Assembly: GCA_964553925.1 (NCBI GenBank)
Contig: CAZKNR010000264.1
Coordinates: forward strand, 62,001-126,000
Source of the DNA: DAISKN01 sp964553925
GTDB lineage: Bacteria > Acidobacteriota > Vicinamibacteria > Marinacidobacterales > SMYC01
Direction of reading: 5' to 3'
DNA length: 64,000 nt
Below are positions 16,041 to 23,912 of this stretch, piece by piece (the stretch's first letter is position 1; every line of letters starts with the position of its first letter). The notes beneath the pieces are model-generated. The model was not told the DNA's origin. It saw only the letters and a program-made list of their open reading frames with translations, and ran no database searches. The position numbers and the translations under genes are program-made.

Positions 16041-17350
16041 TCGTTCCTCTCGAGGTCGTCGCGTGCCCAGAGGTAACTCCCCATGACGGAGAAGAGCCTC
16101 GGCGGCACCTCGTGAAGGTGATTGTGGACGATCTCGTTCCAGACGAGCCGCTGTCGATTCATCAGACCGAGCCCGAACTGAATCATCAGGGAAACGTTCC
16201 ACAGGATGAAGAACGACGCGAGCGCGGCGACTCCGAATTTGCGAATGCGGGGCTCGAGGGCGGCGAACAGAGATGCGCCCCAGATCGCGAAGATCGGAGT
16301 CGCGCCGACGAAGCGCCGGGACCCGAAGGCCCCCGCCTGCGTCCAGGAATCGACGGCTCCGGAAATATAGACCTGCGCCAGAAAGGCCGCCAGAAGCACG
16401 AGGCCCGCCGGCCACTTCTTCTTCACCATCGCGAGACCTCCTGCGAAGAATAGAAGGAGGATCGGGCTCCAGAAAAAGAGCCCGTGCTCGCTCGAGAACA
16501 GGACCCCGAAGGAATGCGGCGAGTACCAAATCATCTTGTTCTGGACTTGGGGAGCGGGCCAGGGCCTGCCGTACAGTACGTGATACACCGCGAGCTGCGG
16601 GAGAAAGACGACGAACGCCGCGGCGCCGAAAGCCCCTAAGGCAACGAGCCGCTTCAGTCGATCGGTCAGGCCGAAAGCGGCGACCAGGGCGGCGGCGGCG
16701 AAGAACAGATCTTGCTCGCGAACGAGAGCCATGAGCCCCGCCGACGCTCCCCAGACCGCCCAACGCCCCGCTCCGCCCGCGAGGGCCCAGGGCCAGGTCG
16801 AGAAGAACACGGCGACGGCGAAGAGTGACGCGGCGTGGCTCATCCCCGGCGCGACGTACATGTTGTACGCGACGGACGTCGCCCACCACAAGGCGACGAC
16901 GGCGGCGAAAGACGCGAAGGGTGGCGCGGTTCTCCGAGCGAGTCGGTAGCAAAGGAAGAGCCCGACGGCGGCGTAGAGGGCGGAGGCGATCGAGACCGCC
17001 GTGCGATACGGCTGCGACATCCCATCCTCCGATCCGACGACGAGATGCGTCGCGAGGTAGAACGGAGACCAGAGGAGCGCCGTTCCGATGGGACCGAAGT
17101 TGAGCTTCAAACCGGTCGCCGTCGAGAGGTCGAGAAACGTTTCTTTGAATCCCTTTCGGCCCTCCGGGTCTTCCTCATAGAAGACGGTGTACTCGTCCTC
17201 GAAGTCGAGATCGTGGTCGAGGACGAGCGAAGGCAGGTAGGAGAAGTACTCGACGGCATCGGACTCCGCGATGCGCGGGGTGACGAGAGGAAGAGAAGCG
17301 AGGAGCAGCCCCGCGAGCGCGATCTCGGTTCTTTCGCGGAAGAACGACAC
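16037..17350 (-). CDS. Multi-pass membrane protein, GT-C glycosyltransferase-like
   Basis: The 437-residue protein has about 10-12 hydrophobic segments and a soluble loop near the N-terminus rich in acidic residues (SDAVEYFSYLPSLVLDHDLDFEDEYTVFYEEDPEGRKGFKETFLDL). The layout, an acidic first loop followed by many transmembrane helices, fits GT-C fold enzymes that use polyprenyl-phosphate sugar donors at the periplasmic face. No family-defining motif was seen, so the call rests on topology and context. GTG start at 17350, 5 bp after the upstream methyltransferase; GTGA overlap with the downstream gene. Confidence 0.65.
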   Translation of the reverse strand: MSFFRERTEIALAGLLLASLPLVTPRIAESDAVEYFSYLPSLVLDHDLDFEDEYTVFYEEDPEGRKGFKETFLDLSTATGLKLNFGPIGTALLWSPFYLATHLVVGSEDGMSQPYRTAVSIASALYAAVGLFLCYRLARRTAPPFASFAAVVALWWATSVAYNMYVAPGMSHAASLFAVAVFFSTWPWALAGGAGRWAVWGASAGLMALVREQDLFFAAAALVAAFGLTDRLKRLVALGAFGAAAFVVFLPQLAVYHVLYGRPWPAPQVQNKMIWYSPHSFGVLFSSEHGLFFWSPILLLFFAGGLAMVKKKWPAGLVLLAAFLAQVYISGAVDSWTQAGAFGSRRFVGATPIFAIWGASLFAALEPRIRKFGVAALASFFILWNVSLMIQFGLGLMNRQRLVWNEIVHNHLHEVPPRLFSVMGSYLWARDDLERNE

Positions 17351-17355
17351 TTGTG

Positions 17356-18201
17356 TCAGGGCTTCGACTTTCTCAAGAGAAGCTCGAGGTTGCTGATGAC
17401 GACGTTCTGAGTGAAGGAGTTCTGCTCGAGGAACCGGCGCGCCGCCGAGGGAAGGTTCCGGGTGAAGAACCCGCTGACGTGCCGATCTTCACGGAGGAGC
17501 TCGAAGCCGGCCCGCTCGAGCCAGCGATGGACGCGAGCCACGGTCACCTTCTGGATGAGGTCGTCCTCTTTGATCTCTCCGCGCTCCGCCTTGAGCTTGA
17601 AGGTGTTCGACTCCCGAGGCTCTTTGAGCCACTGGGGCCGCTTCCGCGCGATTGCGAAATTGAGCCGGAACGCCCAACTCCGGGGAAGGAGGAGGTGGAT
17701 GGGAATGGGCACTCGAAGCCTCGATAGGTGAGAGCCGGCGAAGCTCAAGTAAGGGGGGGTCTGCAAAAACAAGATGCCGCCGCTCCGAAGGACGCGGTGG
17801 CACTCCTCGAGGTAGTGCTCGGCGGAGTCGACGTGCTCCAGAACCGAGTGCGACAAAACGAGGTCGAAGCTCTCGCTCGCGAAGGGAAGCGCCGTTCCAT
17901 CCCCCTGGACGAAGACCGCGTTTCGAATTCCCCGCTCGGAGGCGAGCTTCCTTCCCGCATCCCCGAACTTGTTCTTGATGTCGAGACCGACGGCGAGCGC
18001 GCACTCCTCGGCGAAGGAAACGGCGATTCCACCCGACCCGCAGCCCGCGTCGAGAACTTTGCCCCGAACGGGCACCTGCTCCCACTCGAGGCGCTTCAAG
18101 ATCTTGGCGCTCCGGTAGTACTCGAAAAGAGCGTAGTGATACTCCGAGCGGAAGCGGATGTCCGCGTGGCTTTTGATGGCCTCTTCGTCAATGTCCCGCA
18201 A
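17356..18201 (-). CDS. Class I SAM-dependent methyltransferase
   Basis: The 281-residue protein contains the SAM-binding core: GKVLDAGCGSGGIAVSFAEE (motif I), AVGLDIKN, VFVQGDGTALPFASESFDLVLSHSVLEHVDSAEHYLEECHRVLRSGGILFLQTPP. A C-terminal substrate-side region follows (LLPRSWAFRLNFAIARKRPQWLKEPRESNTFKLKAERGEIKEDDLIQK). The only suitable upstream start in frame is TTG at 18201, overlapping the preceding glycosyltransferase by 14 bp. Likely modifies a glycan or lipid-linked sugar. No membrane anchor. Acceptor unknown. Confidence 0.85.
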   Translation of the reverse strand: MRDIDEEAIKSHADIRFRSEYHYALFEYYRSAKILKRLEWEQVPVRGKVLDAGCGSGGIAVSFAEECALAVGLDIKNKFGDAGRKLASERGIRNAVFVQGDGTALPFASESFDLVLSHSVLEHVDSAEHYLEECHRVLRSGGILFLQTPPYLSFAGSHLSRLRVPIPIHLLLPRSWAFRLNFAIARKRPQWLKEPRESNTFKLKAERGEIKEDDLIQKVTVARVHRWLERAGFELLREDRHVSGFFTRNLPSAARRFLEQNSFTQNVVISNLELLLRKSKP

Positions 18202-19327
18202 CGGCGTCTCTGTGAATCGCGCTCCGATAGATCTCGAGGTAGGTCGCGACCGCGGCCTTCGGACGAAGCTCGCGCTCGATCCGCTCCCGGGTCTTCGCCG
18301 AGGACGAGCTTGACGGGCTTACTCGTGATAGCGCGGCGATAACGGCCCGCGCGAGGGGCTCGATTTGCTCTCTCGGCACGAGATCCACGTCCTCGGGAAA
18401 AAGACTCTGAAGCTCGATCCCCCCGGGATGATCGGCGGAGACCACGCGAAGGCCGGAAGCGAGCGCCTCGGCGGCGACGGTGGGAAACGCCTCGAGCCTC
18501 GAGGGAAGGACGAAGAGGTCGGCCGCGTGGTAGTAGCGGGGGAGCTCCCGGTTATCGACCAGACCGAGGAGCGTGACCGCGCTCACGAGGCCGAGGCTAA
18601 GGATGCGATCCTCCAGATCCTTCCGCGCCTCGCCCTCGCCCGCGATGAAAAGCCTCACCTTCGGGTAGAGGCGCAGGATCTCGGGCATCGCCTCGACCAG
18701 AAACATCTGGCCGGCGAGAGGGTGAAGTCGTTTCACGTTGAGGAGAATCGGGCCGTCCTCGATGCCCAGAGCTCGCCGGGCTTCTCTCTTCTCGCCGGGA
18801 GTGGGCGCCTTAAAGCGCTCGTCGACCGGGGGATACACCACTACGGGCCTTCTCGGCACGACGCCGAGCTCGAGGGAGCGCTCCAGAAGGAGCCGGCTGT
18901 AGTAGGTCACGGTCGAGGCGCTCTGGTTCATCCACAGGAACGGATCGAGTGCGCGTTTCTGGTAATGCCAGATCTCGGTTCCGTAGTGCGTGAGGACGAA
19001 GGGGAGCCCGCGCCGGTTCGCCAGAAAGGCCGCCGCCTGGTTCATGAACGTGTTGCTGTGAACGTGCACGACCCCGGCGCCCTCGAAGAACGCCCGCGAC
19101 TCGCGCCAGACGGAAAGCCCGGTCTCGATCGAAGAGAGCCGGAGCGTCCGGGCGAGTCCGTTTCGTGGTCGCGAGATATAGCGCACATCGGGCTGTCGCG
19201 TTCGTCCCTCGCGGGGCTCGAAGGACATGAGACGCACCTCGTGCCCTTCGCGGGAGAGCCCGTCGCGCAGAAGTTGAGGCAGGAGCGCGTTCGCCGCCTG
19301 GTCCGGCGGGAGGTGCGGCGTCACCAT
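18188..19327 (-). CDS. GT4 family glycosyltransferase
   Basis: The 379-residue GT-B enzyme starts at the ATG ending at 19327 (MVTPHLPPDQAANALLPQLLRDGLSREGHEVRLMSFEP), 8 bp after the deacetylase stop. The frame continues upstream only as a shadow of that gene. Motifs: RALGIEDGPILLNVKRLHPLAGQMFLVEAMPEILRLYPKVRLFIAGEGEARKDLEDR, LLGLVDNRELPRYYHAADLFVLPSRLEAFPTVAAEALASGLRVVSADHPGGIEL. These are the nucleotide-sugar-binding half of GT4. Part of the 21.4-11.5 kb operon; donor and acceptor unknown. Confidence 0.87.
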   Translation of the reverse strand: MVTPHLPPDQAANALLPQLLRDGLSREGHEVRLMSFEPREGRTRQPDVRYISRPRNGLARTLRLSSIETGLSVWRESRAFFEGAGVVHVHSNTFMNQAAAFLANRRGLPFVLTHYGTEIWHYQKRALDPFLWMNQSASTVTYYSRLLLERSLELGVVPRRPVVVYPPVDERFKAPTPGEKREARRALGIEDGPILLNVKRLHPLAGQMFLVEAMPEILRLYPKVRLFIAGEGEARKDLEDRILSLGLVSAVTLLGLVDNRELPRYYHAADLFVLPSRLEAFPTVAAEALASGLRVVSADHPGGIELQSLFPEDVDLVPREQIEPLARAVIAALSRVSPSSSSSAKTRERIERELRPKAAVATYLEIYRSAIHRDAVAGH

Positions 19328-19335
19328 GCAGACGA

Positions 19336-20274
19336 TCAGTTCCAGTTCTCCCGAAACTCCCGGAACGTCGAGCCCGAAGCACCGTTCTCGGTAAGATAAG
19401 CGAGGAGCGACTCCAGGTCTCGGTAGAAGCGCTCGACGTCGTCCTTCGTTCGGTTGTAAGGGCTCGCGCCGGGGAGGAGCTCGCTCGAATGGAAGATGAT
19501 GTTCGCGGGAGCGCGGCCGTCCGAAAGGATGCGCTGCGCGAGGAGCCGCATGTCGGAGGCCTTCGAGTACGACGGGCGGAGCCAGATAGGCCGGGCGACG
19601 CCTAGGAGGCGGAGGGCGCGCCGGAAGTGGTACGCGGAGGAGACGTCGGCGTAAGCCGTCTGGAGCCAGAGCGGCCATTTCCGGTCGAGAGCGCTCGTGA
19701 CCGGAATCTCGAGTAGACCGCTCGACCCCGCTTTTCGCGGATCCTCGGGACTCACGAAGTAGGGAGCGAGAGGCGCCCCGGCGAAAGAGGGTCCGCCTTT
19801 TCTCTTTTCGTTGAAGAACGGGTCGACGCTCGAGTCGACGAGATACCCGAGGTCCTCGAGGATCGGTACCTGCCAGCCGGAGAACCCGTTGCGGCCGGCG
19901 CGGTAGGAGACCGGGGGACTGCCTGTGATTCCGGATACGGCCTCCGTCAAACGGAGGAGCTGCTCGCGGAAGTGCGCGGGCGTGAGGTTCAACGGATAGA
20001 GGTGCTCTGCGACCTCGGGCGGGGTCGACCACGGATGGTGATGGGTCGCGATCTCCGCTCGACCGGTCGATGCGAGCTCGCGCAGGACTTTCTTCGCGCG
20101 ATCGTCTACGGCCATCTCGTAGGTGACGAGATAGGTCGGCCGCACGCTGTAGCGATCGCAGAGCGCCTGAAGTCGTGGAAGCTCGTGGACGTTATCGACC
20201 GTGAGCCGTTTCCTCGCGGCGGCGGTCCACTGATCGTCGGCCTCGGTATCCACTCCGAGAAGGATTCTGGTCAT
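19336..20274 (-). CDS. Polysaccharide deacetylase family protein
   Basis: The 312-residue protein starts at the ATG ending at 20274 (MTRILLGVDTEADDQW), 2 bp after the GNAT stop. It resembles NodB-type carbohydrate esterases, which remove N- or O-acetyl groups with a metal held by Asp-His-His. Visible elements are GVDTEADD (metal-binding Asp), ATHHHPW (His pair), SYRAGRNGFSGWQVPILEDLGYLVDSSVDP and IIFHSSELLPG. Such proteins often process surface polysaccharide or peptidoglycan. No signal peptide is visible with this start, so an intracellular lipid-linked substrate is possible. Context supports surface-glycan modification. Confidence 0.82.
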   Translation of the reverse strand: MTRILLGVDTEADDQWTAAARKRLTVDNVHELPRLQALCDRYSVRPTYLVTYEMAVDDRAKKVLRELASTGRAEIATHHHPWSTPPEVAEHLYPLNLTPAHFREQLLRLTEAVSGITGSPPVSYRAGRNGFSGWQVPILEDLGYLVDSSVDPFFNEKRKGGPSFAGAPLAPYFVSPEDPRKAGSSGLLEIPVTSALDRKWPLWLQTAYADVSSAYHFRRALRLLGVARPIWLRPSYSKASDMRLLAQRILSDGRAPANIIFHSSELLPGASPYNRTKDDVERFYRDLESLLAYLTENGASGSTFREFRENWN

Positions 20275-20276
20275 CG

Positions 20277-21380
20277 TCAAAGCTCGCGGTCCTGGTCGGA
20301 GTCGCCGAAGGTCACGTGCCACCGGGAGGTGTCGCGGGAGAACCCGTGGCCGGCGTCGCCCTGGATCCGGACGCAGAACTGCATCGAGCTATGGGTGAGG
20401 AGAAACCCTTTCGCCAGGAGTCTTCCGGCGATGCGCCGATCGAGCGTGAACGACTGCAGCCTCGCCGCGGAAGCCTCGCGGGCATAGTGGATGGCCCGGT
20501 CGAGAAGCGCTCCCAGGGTCTCCCGGTCGTCGGGGTCGGCGAAGAGATCCACGAGAAGCGCGAGGCGTACGCCGTTCCTTTGGGCGGTACGGAGGACGAC
20601 ATAACCGGTGAGCTCATTCTCGGGCGCACGCCGCGCTTCGAAAACGTCGTAACGGACGTGGGGCGGTTTCCGGTACTTCCACTCGAGATAGACGCTTTTC
20701 CTCTCCGCGACGAAATCGAATTTCGGGGAAGCCTTCTCCCAGAGAACGTCGTACTCGGCTCCGAACTCTCCTTCGAGGGGAGCGACGCGGACGGTGCTCC
20801 CTCGCGTGCGACGGGTGGGAAAGGCGGCCCAGAGCGCGGCCGTAACGACCGGCGCCGCGAGCGCCGCGAGACCACGCGGAAGCCGGCGCGAAAGGAGCGC
20901 TTTCGGGTCGAGCACCTTCGAGTAGCAGGGGACGGGGCCGACGTCCTCCCACTGGAGCTTCCGGAAGAGGGTGTACGATTCGAGCGAGAGTCCGAGTCCG
21001 AGGGACGCCTCCACCTGCTGGTTCCAGTAGAGAAAGAGGCGCGAGCCAATCCCCTTGCGCTGCAGGTTGGGGCGGACCATGACGTCCATGCCCCAGGACC
21101 CCCGAACCGTCCGCCCCTTCACCAGGAGGCGGATCGGCATGGTCGCGTATTGCCCCAGGACGGCGCCATCCTCTCTCGCCACCCAGATCTCCGGGCCCTC
21201 GGGCAGGCAATGAGGGTTCTCCTCGTACTGCCACCGGAAACGCGCCCGGTTTTTCGCGGCGGCCTCGGGACCGAAGACTTCGGCGTACATCGATTCGAGG
21301 GCTTCCCGATCCGCCTCGGTCCGACGGAAGATTTCGATCGTCTTCTGGGTGCGGCTTTCAGCCGTGGCGCTTGTCGACAT
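20277..21380 (-). CDS. GNAT-family acyltransferase-like protein
   Basis: The 367-residue protein has two GNAT-like halves. The acetyl-CoA-binding motif is near residues 95-125 (GMDVMVRPNLQRKGIGSRLFLYWNQQ, the RxxGxGS/A type loop). A second half (DVLWEKASPKFDFVAERKSVYLEWKYRKPPHVRYDVFEARRAPENELTGYVVLR) resembles sugar or peptidoglycan-precursor acyltransferases. The start MSTSATAES (ATG at 21380) is preferred because a TACGAT -10 box lies just upstream at 21398-21403, inside a longer alternative reading. First gene of the glycan operon. Acceptor unknown. Confidence 0.78.
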   Translation of the reverse strand: MSTSATAESRTQKTIEIFRRTEADREALESMYAEVFGPEAAAKNRARFRWQYEENPHCLPEGPEIWVAREDGAVLGQYATMPIRLLVKGRTVRGSWGMDVMVRPNLQRKGIGSRLFLYWNQQVEASLGLGLSLESYTLFRKLQWEDVGPVPCYSKVLDPKALLSRRLPRGLAALAAPVVTAALWAAFPTRRTRGSTVRVAPLEGEFGAEYDVLWEKASPKFDFVAERKSVYLEWKYRKPPHVRYDVFEARRAPENELTGYVVLRTAQRNGVRLALLVDLFADPDDRETLGALLDRAIHYAREASAARLQSFTLDRRIAGRLLAKGFLLTHSSMQFCVRIQGDAGHGFSRDTSRWHVTFGDSDQDREL

Positions 21381-21397
21381 GGCTCGAAAGAAGACGG

Positions 21398-21406
21398 ATC
21401 GTAGCA
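21398..21406 (-). promoter_or_regulatory. Extended -10 promoter element of the 21.4-11.5 kb glycan operon
   Basis: On the minus strand TGCTACGAT reads as an extended -10 (TGn then TACGAT), with TACGAT at 21398-21403, 17 nt before the ATG at 21380. No good -35 was seen. Confidence 0.4.
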
Positions 21407-21444
21407 CGGGCGCGGAACGAGCGGAGCCCTCCCGCCTACTGCGC

Positions 21445-21639
21445 TCAATCCGAGACGGGCATCAGGATCGCGAGAATGACGTAAACCAGGAATCCCGGAA
21501 AGGCGGCGGAGCAGACCGAGACCAGAACGTACACCACCCGGAACAGGGTCGAATCCCACCCCAGCCAGCGAGCGATGCCTCCACAAACTCCGAAAAGCAT
21601 CTTGTCGCTGCTCGAGCGGGTCAAAGGTTTTCCGTTCAT
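21445..21639 (-). CDS. PspC domain small membrane protein
   Basis: The 64-residue protein (MNGKPLTRSSSDKMLFGVCGGIARWLGWDSTLFRVVYVLVSVCSAAFPGFLVYVILAILMP) has the PspC signature KMLFGVCGGIARWLGWD, followed by one long hydrophobic hairpin or transmembrane segment. PspC in enterobacteria is a membrane sensor for the phage-shock response; small stand-alone PspC proteins occur widely without psp operons. The ATG at 21639 is chosen over an upstream in-frame ATG at 21666 because it sits next to the conserved domain. It is divergent from the small membrane gene at 21721. Confidence 0.85.
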   Translation of the reverse strand: MNGKPLTRSSSDKMLFGVCGGIARWLGWDSTLFRVVYVLVSVCSAAFPGFLVYVILAILMPVSD

Positions 21640-21720
21640 GGCGCTCCAATTCTCCCTCAAACGCACTAGTGCGACAACCGTGCTTGAACCAGGATTCCCG
21701 ATGAACTACTCTCCCTCGTC

Positions 21721-21999
21721 ATGGGCTGTCTCGTCGGCTGCCTCGGGCTCCTCTTCCCGCGGATCGCTCTTTTCGTCGTCTTCCTCTTCAGCAACTACCT
21801 CGGCCGCGCGTACGAGACGAACTTCTGGCCCTTCCTCGGCTTTCTCTTCATGCCCTTCACCACACTCGCCTATGCCTTCGCGGTGAACACCAACGAGACG
21901 GTGACCGGTGTCTACCTCGTGGTGGTGGTCATTGCGGCGATCGTCGACCTCGGCCTCACGGGGAATGGCGCCCACAAGGGAAAGAAGAGCTGGGGTTAG
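21721..21999 (+). CDS. Small integral membrane protein
   Basis: The 92-residue protein has three hydrophobic stretches: GCLVGCLGLLFPRIALFVVFLFSNYL, NFWPFLGFLFMPFTTLAYAFAV and TGVYLVVVVIAAIVDLGLTG. A charged C-terminal tail (GAHKGKKSWG) follows. It is probably an inner-membrane protein with three spans. I have seen similar short proteins annotated as hypothetical in high-GC phyla, but no function is known. Its stop overlaps the end of the convergent rhomboid gene by 4 bp. Confidence 0.7.
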   Translation: MGCLVGCLGLLFPRIALFVVFLFSNYLGRAYETNFWPFLGFLFMPFTTLAYAFAVNTNETVTGVYLVVVVIAAIVDLGLTGNGAHKGKKSWG

Positions 22000-22880
22000 G
22001 TCCCGTAGTGCGGCAGTGCGGTAACGATCGAAACGATGACGGAGAGCGCGGTCAGGGCGATGCAGATCACGGCGACGAGAAGGTGGTCCCCTCGCTCGGG
22101 TGTCAACGGATCCAGATACCGCGCCGTCAGGTAACCTCCCACGAATCCGCCCAGGTGAGCCTGGTTGTCGACGATTCCGCGCATCAGAAGACCCATGACG
22201 ACAAATCCCAGCGCATACCCCAGGATCTGCTCGCGTATGGCGCGGCTGCCCGTTCGATGGCCGTAGTAGAGAAGCGCACCAAGCAGGCCGGAGATGGGCG
22301 CGGACGCGCCGAGCGTGAGGTGAGCGCCGTTGAGACCGAGAATCGAAAGGAGTCCCGCTAGAGGGTTCCAGAGACTCACATGATAGACGACACTGCTGAA
22401 GAGAAAGCCCGTTATCGATGAGACGGTGTAGATGATGATCATCCGGCCGGCGCCATACAACTCCGCCGTGGCGGGAGCGAAGAATCGTGCCGCGTTCATA
22501 TTGAACAGCAGATGGAGCAGGCCGCCGTGGAGCCAACCCGCGCTCAGCAGAGTCCACCACCGCTCTAGCTGGAAGACGGGGATTTGACCGCTCGCTCCGA
22601 AGATGAGAATGGCGTCTACGCTCGGACTCATGAAGCTCAGCAATCCGCTGTTCCGAATGCCCTCGAGGTCGAAGAGGAGGGTGGCGATATAGAGACCGAT
22701 CGAGCCTCCGATGACGAGCTTTACAAATCCGAAATCGCGGCCGAGAGCGCGGATCGCGGCTGCGAATCCGAACATCCCCGGATTGCGGCGGCCGCACTGG
22801 AGGCACTGCGCATCGTTGACGCCGACCAGAGTGCCGCAAGAGGGACAGAGTAACGAGCCCTGGGTCTGACGCTGGAACAA
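21996..22880 (-). CDS. Rhomboid intramembrane serine protease with N-terminal zinc ribbon
   Basis: The 294-residue protein starts with a Cys4 ribbon (CPSCGTLVGVNDAQCLQCGRR, residues about 12-31), then six or seven transmembrane helices. The rhomboid elements are HGGLLHLLFNMNA (HxxxN, His123 and Asn127), the nucleophile motif GASAPISGLLGALL (Ser193) and DNQAHLGGFVGGYL (catalytic His242). These enzymes cut transmembrane substrates inside the inner membrane. The usual GxSG motif is GASA here. The start is TTG at 22880, back to back with the mutT-like ATG. A TACAAT box on this strand at 22896-22901 would give a short leader. Substrate unknown. Confidence 0.85.
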   Translation of the reverse strand: MFQRQTQGSLLCPSCGTLVGVNDAQCLQCGRRNPGMFGFAAAIRALGRDFGFVKLVIGGSIGLYIATLLFDLEGIRNSGLLSFMSPSVDAILIFGASGQIPVFQLERWWTLLSAGWLHGGLLHLLFNMNAARFFAPATAELYGAGRMIIIYTVSSITGFLFSSVVYHVSLWNPLAGLLSILGLNGAHLTLGASAPISGLLGALLYYGHRTGSRAIREQILGYALGFVVMGLLMRGIVDNQAHLGGFVGGYLTARYLDPLTPERGDHLLVAVICIALTALSVIVSIVTALPHYGT

Positions 22881-23308
22881 TGAAACCTCGAGGCATTGTA
22901 GCCAATCCGACCGTGAGGCACAGCGTTCTCGTCGCCGCCGGTGTCCTCGAGCGCGAGGGCAAGATTCTGGCGGCGAGAAGGAAGAGAGGCTCGCACCTCG
23001 AAGGTCACTGGGAGTTCCCGGGGGGAAAGCTCGAGCCCGACGAGTCGCCGAAAGATTGTCTGGTGCGGGAGCTCGCCGAGGAGATCGGCGTCCGAGTCCG
23101 CCCTCGAGAAATCCTCGAAGTCGTCTTCCACCGGTATCCCGAAAAGAGCGTCCTTCTTCTCTTCTACCGATGCGAGCTCCTCGAGGGGGAGCCCCGGCCC
23201 ATCGATTGCGATGAAATCCGCTGGGTCTCTCTCGCGGACCTACCTTCTCTCGACTGGGCCCCCGCCGACGTCCCCTTCGTCCTCAGGCTCGCGGAGACGC
23301 CGCGGTAG
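22880..23308 (+). CDS. mutT: MutT-type Nudix hydrolase (8-oxo-dGTP diphosphatase-like)
   Basis: The 142-residue protein carries a complete Nudix box, GGKLEPDESPKDCLVRELAEEIGV (GX5EX7REUXEEXGU), preceded by EGHWEFPGG as in MutT/NudG enzymes. These hydrolyse oxidised or methylated (d)NTPs in the cytoplasm. An in-frame GTG at 22913 (VRHSVLVAAGVLEREGKILAARRK) fits the usual MutT N-terminus better than the ATG at 22880, which overlaps the divergent rhomboid start; the start is therefore uncertain. The 3' end overlaps the truncated alr copy by 69 bp on the opposite strand, probably the ancestral arrangement of mutT and alr. Confidence 0.85.
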   Translation: MKPRGIVANPTVRHSVLVAAGVLEREGKILAARRKRGSHLEGHWEFPGGKLEPDESPKDCLVRELAEEIGVRVRPREILEVVFHRYPEKSVLLLFYRCELLEGEPRPIDCDEIRWVSLADLPSLDWAPADVPFVLRLAETPR

Positions 23309-23852
23309 CCTCGGGCTCAACCGGGCGAGGACCTCGTAGGCGATGGTGCCGATCGATTCCGCGACCTCTTCGGCGGTGATCCGCTCCTCCCCTTGCTCGC
23401 CGATGAGAACGACCTCGTCTCCCTCGCGCGCGTTCGTCCCGGTAACGTCCACCATGAACATGTTCATCGCGACCCGGCGCACGACGGAAGCGCTCTTGCC
23501 GCCGACGAGCACCCGGCCCCGGCTCGAGAGCCTCCGATCGTAGCCGTCGGCGTAGCCCGCGGGCACGACCGCGATTCGCCTTTCGGTTTTGGCGCGATAG
23601 GTCACGTCGTAGCCGACGGTCCCGCCCGCGGGCACGGTCTTCACCTGGGCCAGGCGGCTCTTCCAGGTAAGAACCGGGACGAGCGCGCCCATGCTTTCCG
23701 CCGCGCGACGGGTCGAAGGCGACGGCCAGATGCCGTAGAGCCCGATTCCGACGCGGGCGATTGCGAGTGTGTCCTCGGGATGGAGGAGTGCCCCCGCGGT
23801 CGGGAACGCGTGCATGAAGAGAGAGCCTTTGAACGGCGTGACTGCCTCACGG
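23240..23852 (-). pseudogene. alr: Truncated alanine racemase (C-terminal half only)
   Basis: The encoded C-terminal half (REAVTPFKGSLFMHAFPTAGALLHPEDTLAIARVGIGLYGIWPSP...MNMFMVDVTG...YEVLARLSPRLP) is nearly identical to residues about 183-373 of the intact alr at 40347-41477. The PLP-binding lysine half is missing, so it cannot be a working racemase. Homology to the intact copy ends at about 23852. The open frame continues upstream to 24013 only by chance through the S41 gene end. Unlike the intact copy, which ends EGDVIS, this one continues EGDVGGGPVERR over the mutT 3' end. It therefore looks like the original 3' end of alr, left behind when island 1 entered. Confidence 0.88.
23268..23852 (-). 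repeat. Direct repeat 1, left copy (alr 3' half)
   Basis: This 585-bp stretch aligns without gaps to 40357-40941 at a constant offset of 17,089 bp. I count 20 mismatches (96.6% identity), four of them in the last 20 bp at the 23.85-kb end. It bounds island 1 on the left. Confidence 0.95.
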
Positions 23853-23879
23853 TCGCGCCGAGCGTCTGCTTCGGCGGTT

Positions 23880-23892
23880 GTTAGACCAGAGC
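23880..23892 (+). repeat. 13-bp inverted repeat, left arm, flanking the S41 gene
   Basis: GTTAGACCAGAGC is the exact reverse complement of 25021-25033. Its GTTAGAC core matches the GTTRRRY core of integron attC sites; whether that is meaningful is unproven. Confidence 0.6.
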
Positions 23893-23912
23893 GGCTCGTG
23901 TCCTGCGGACGT

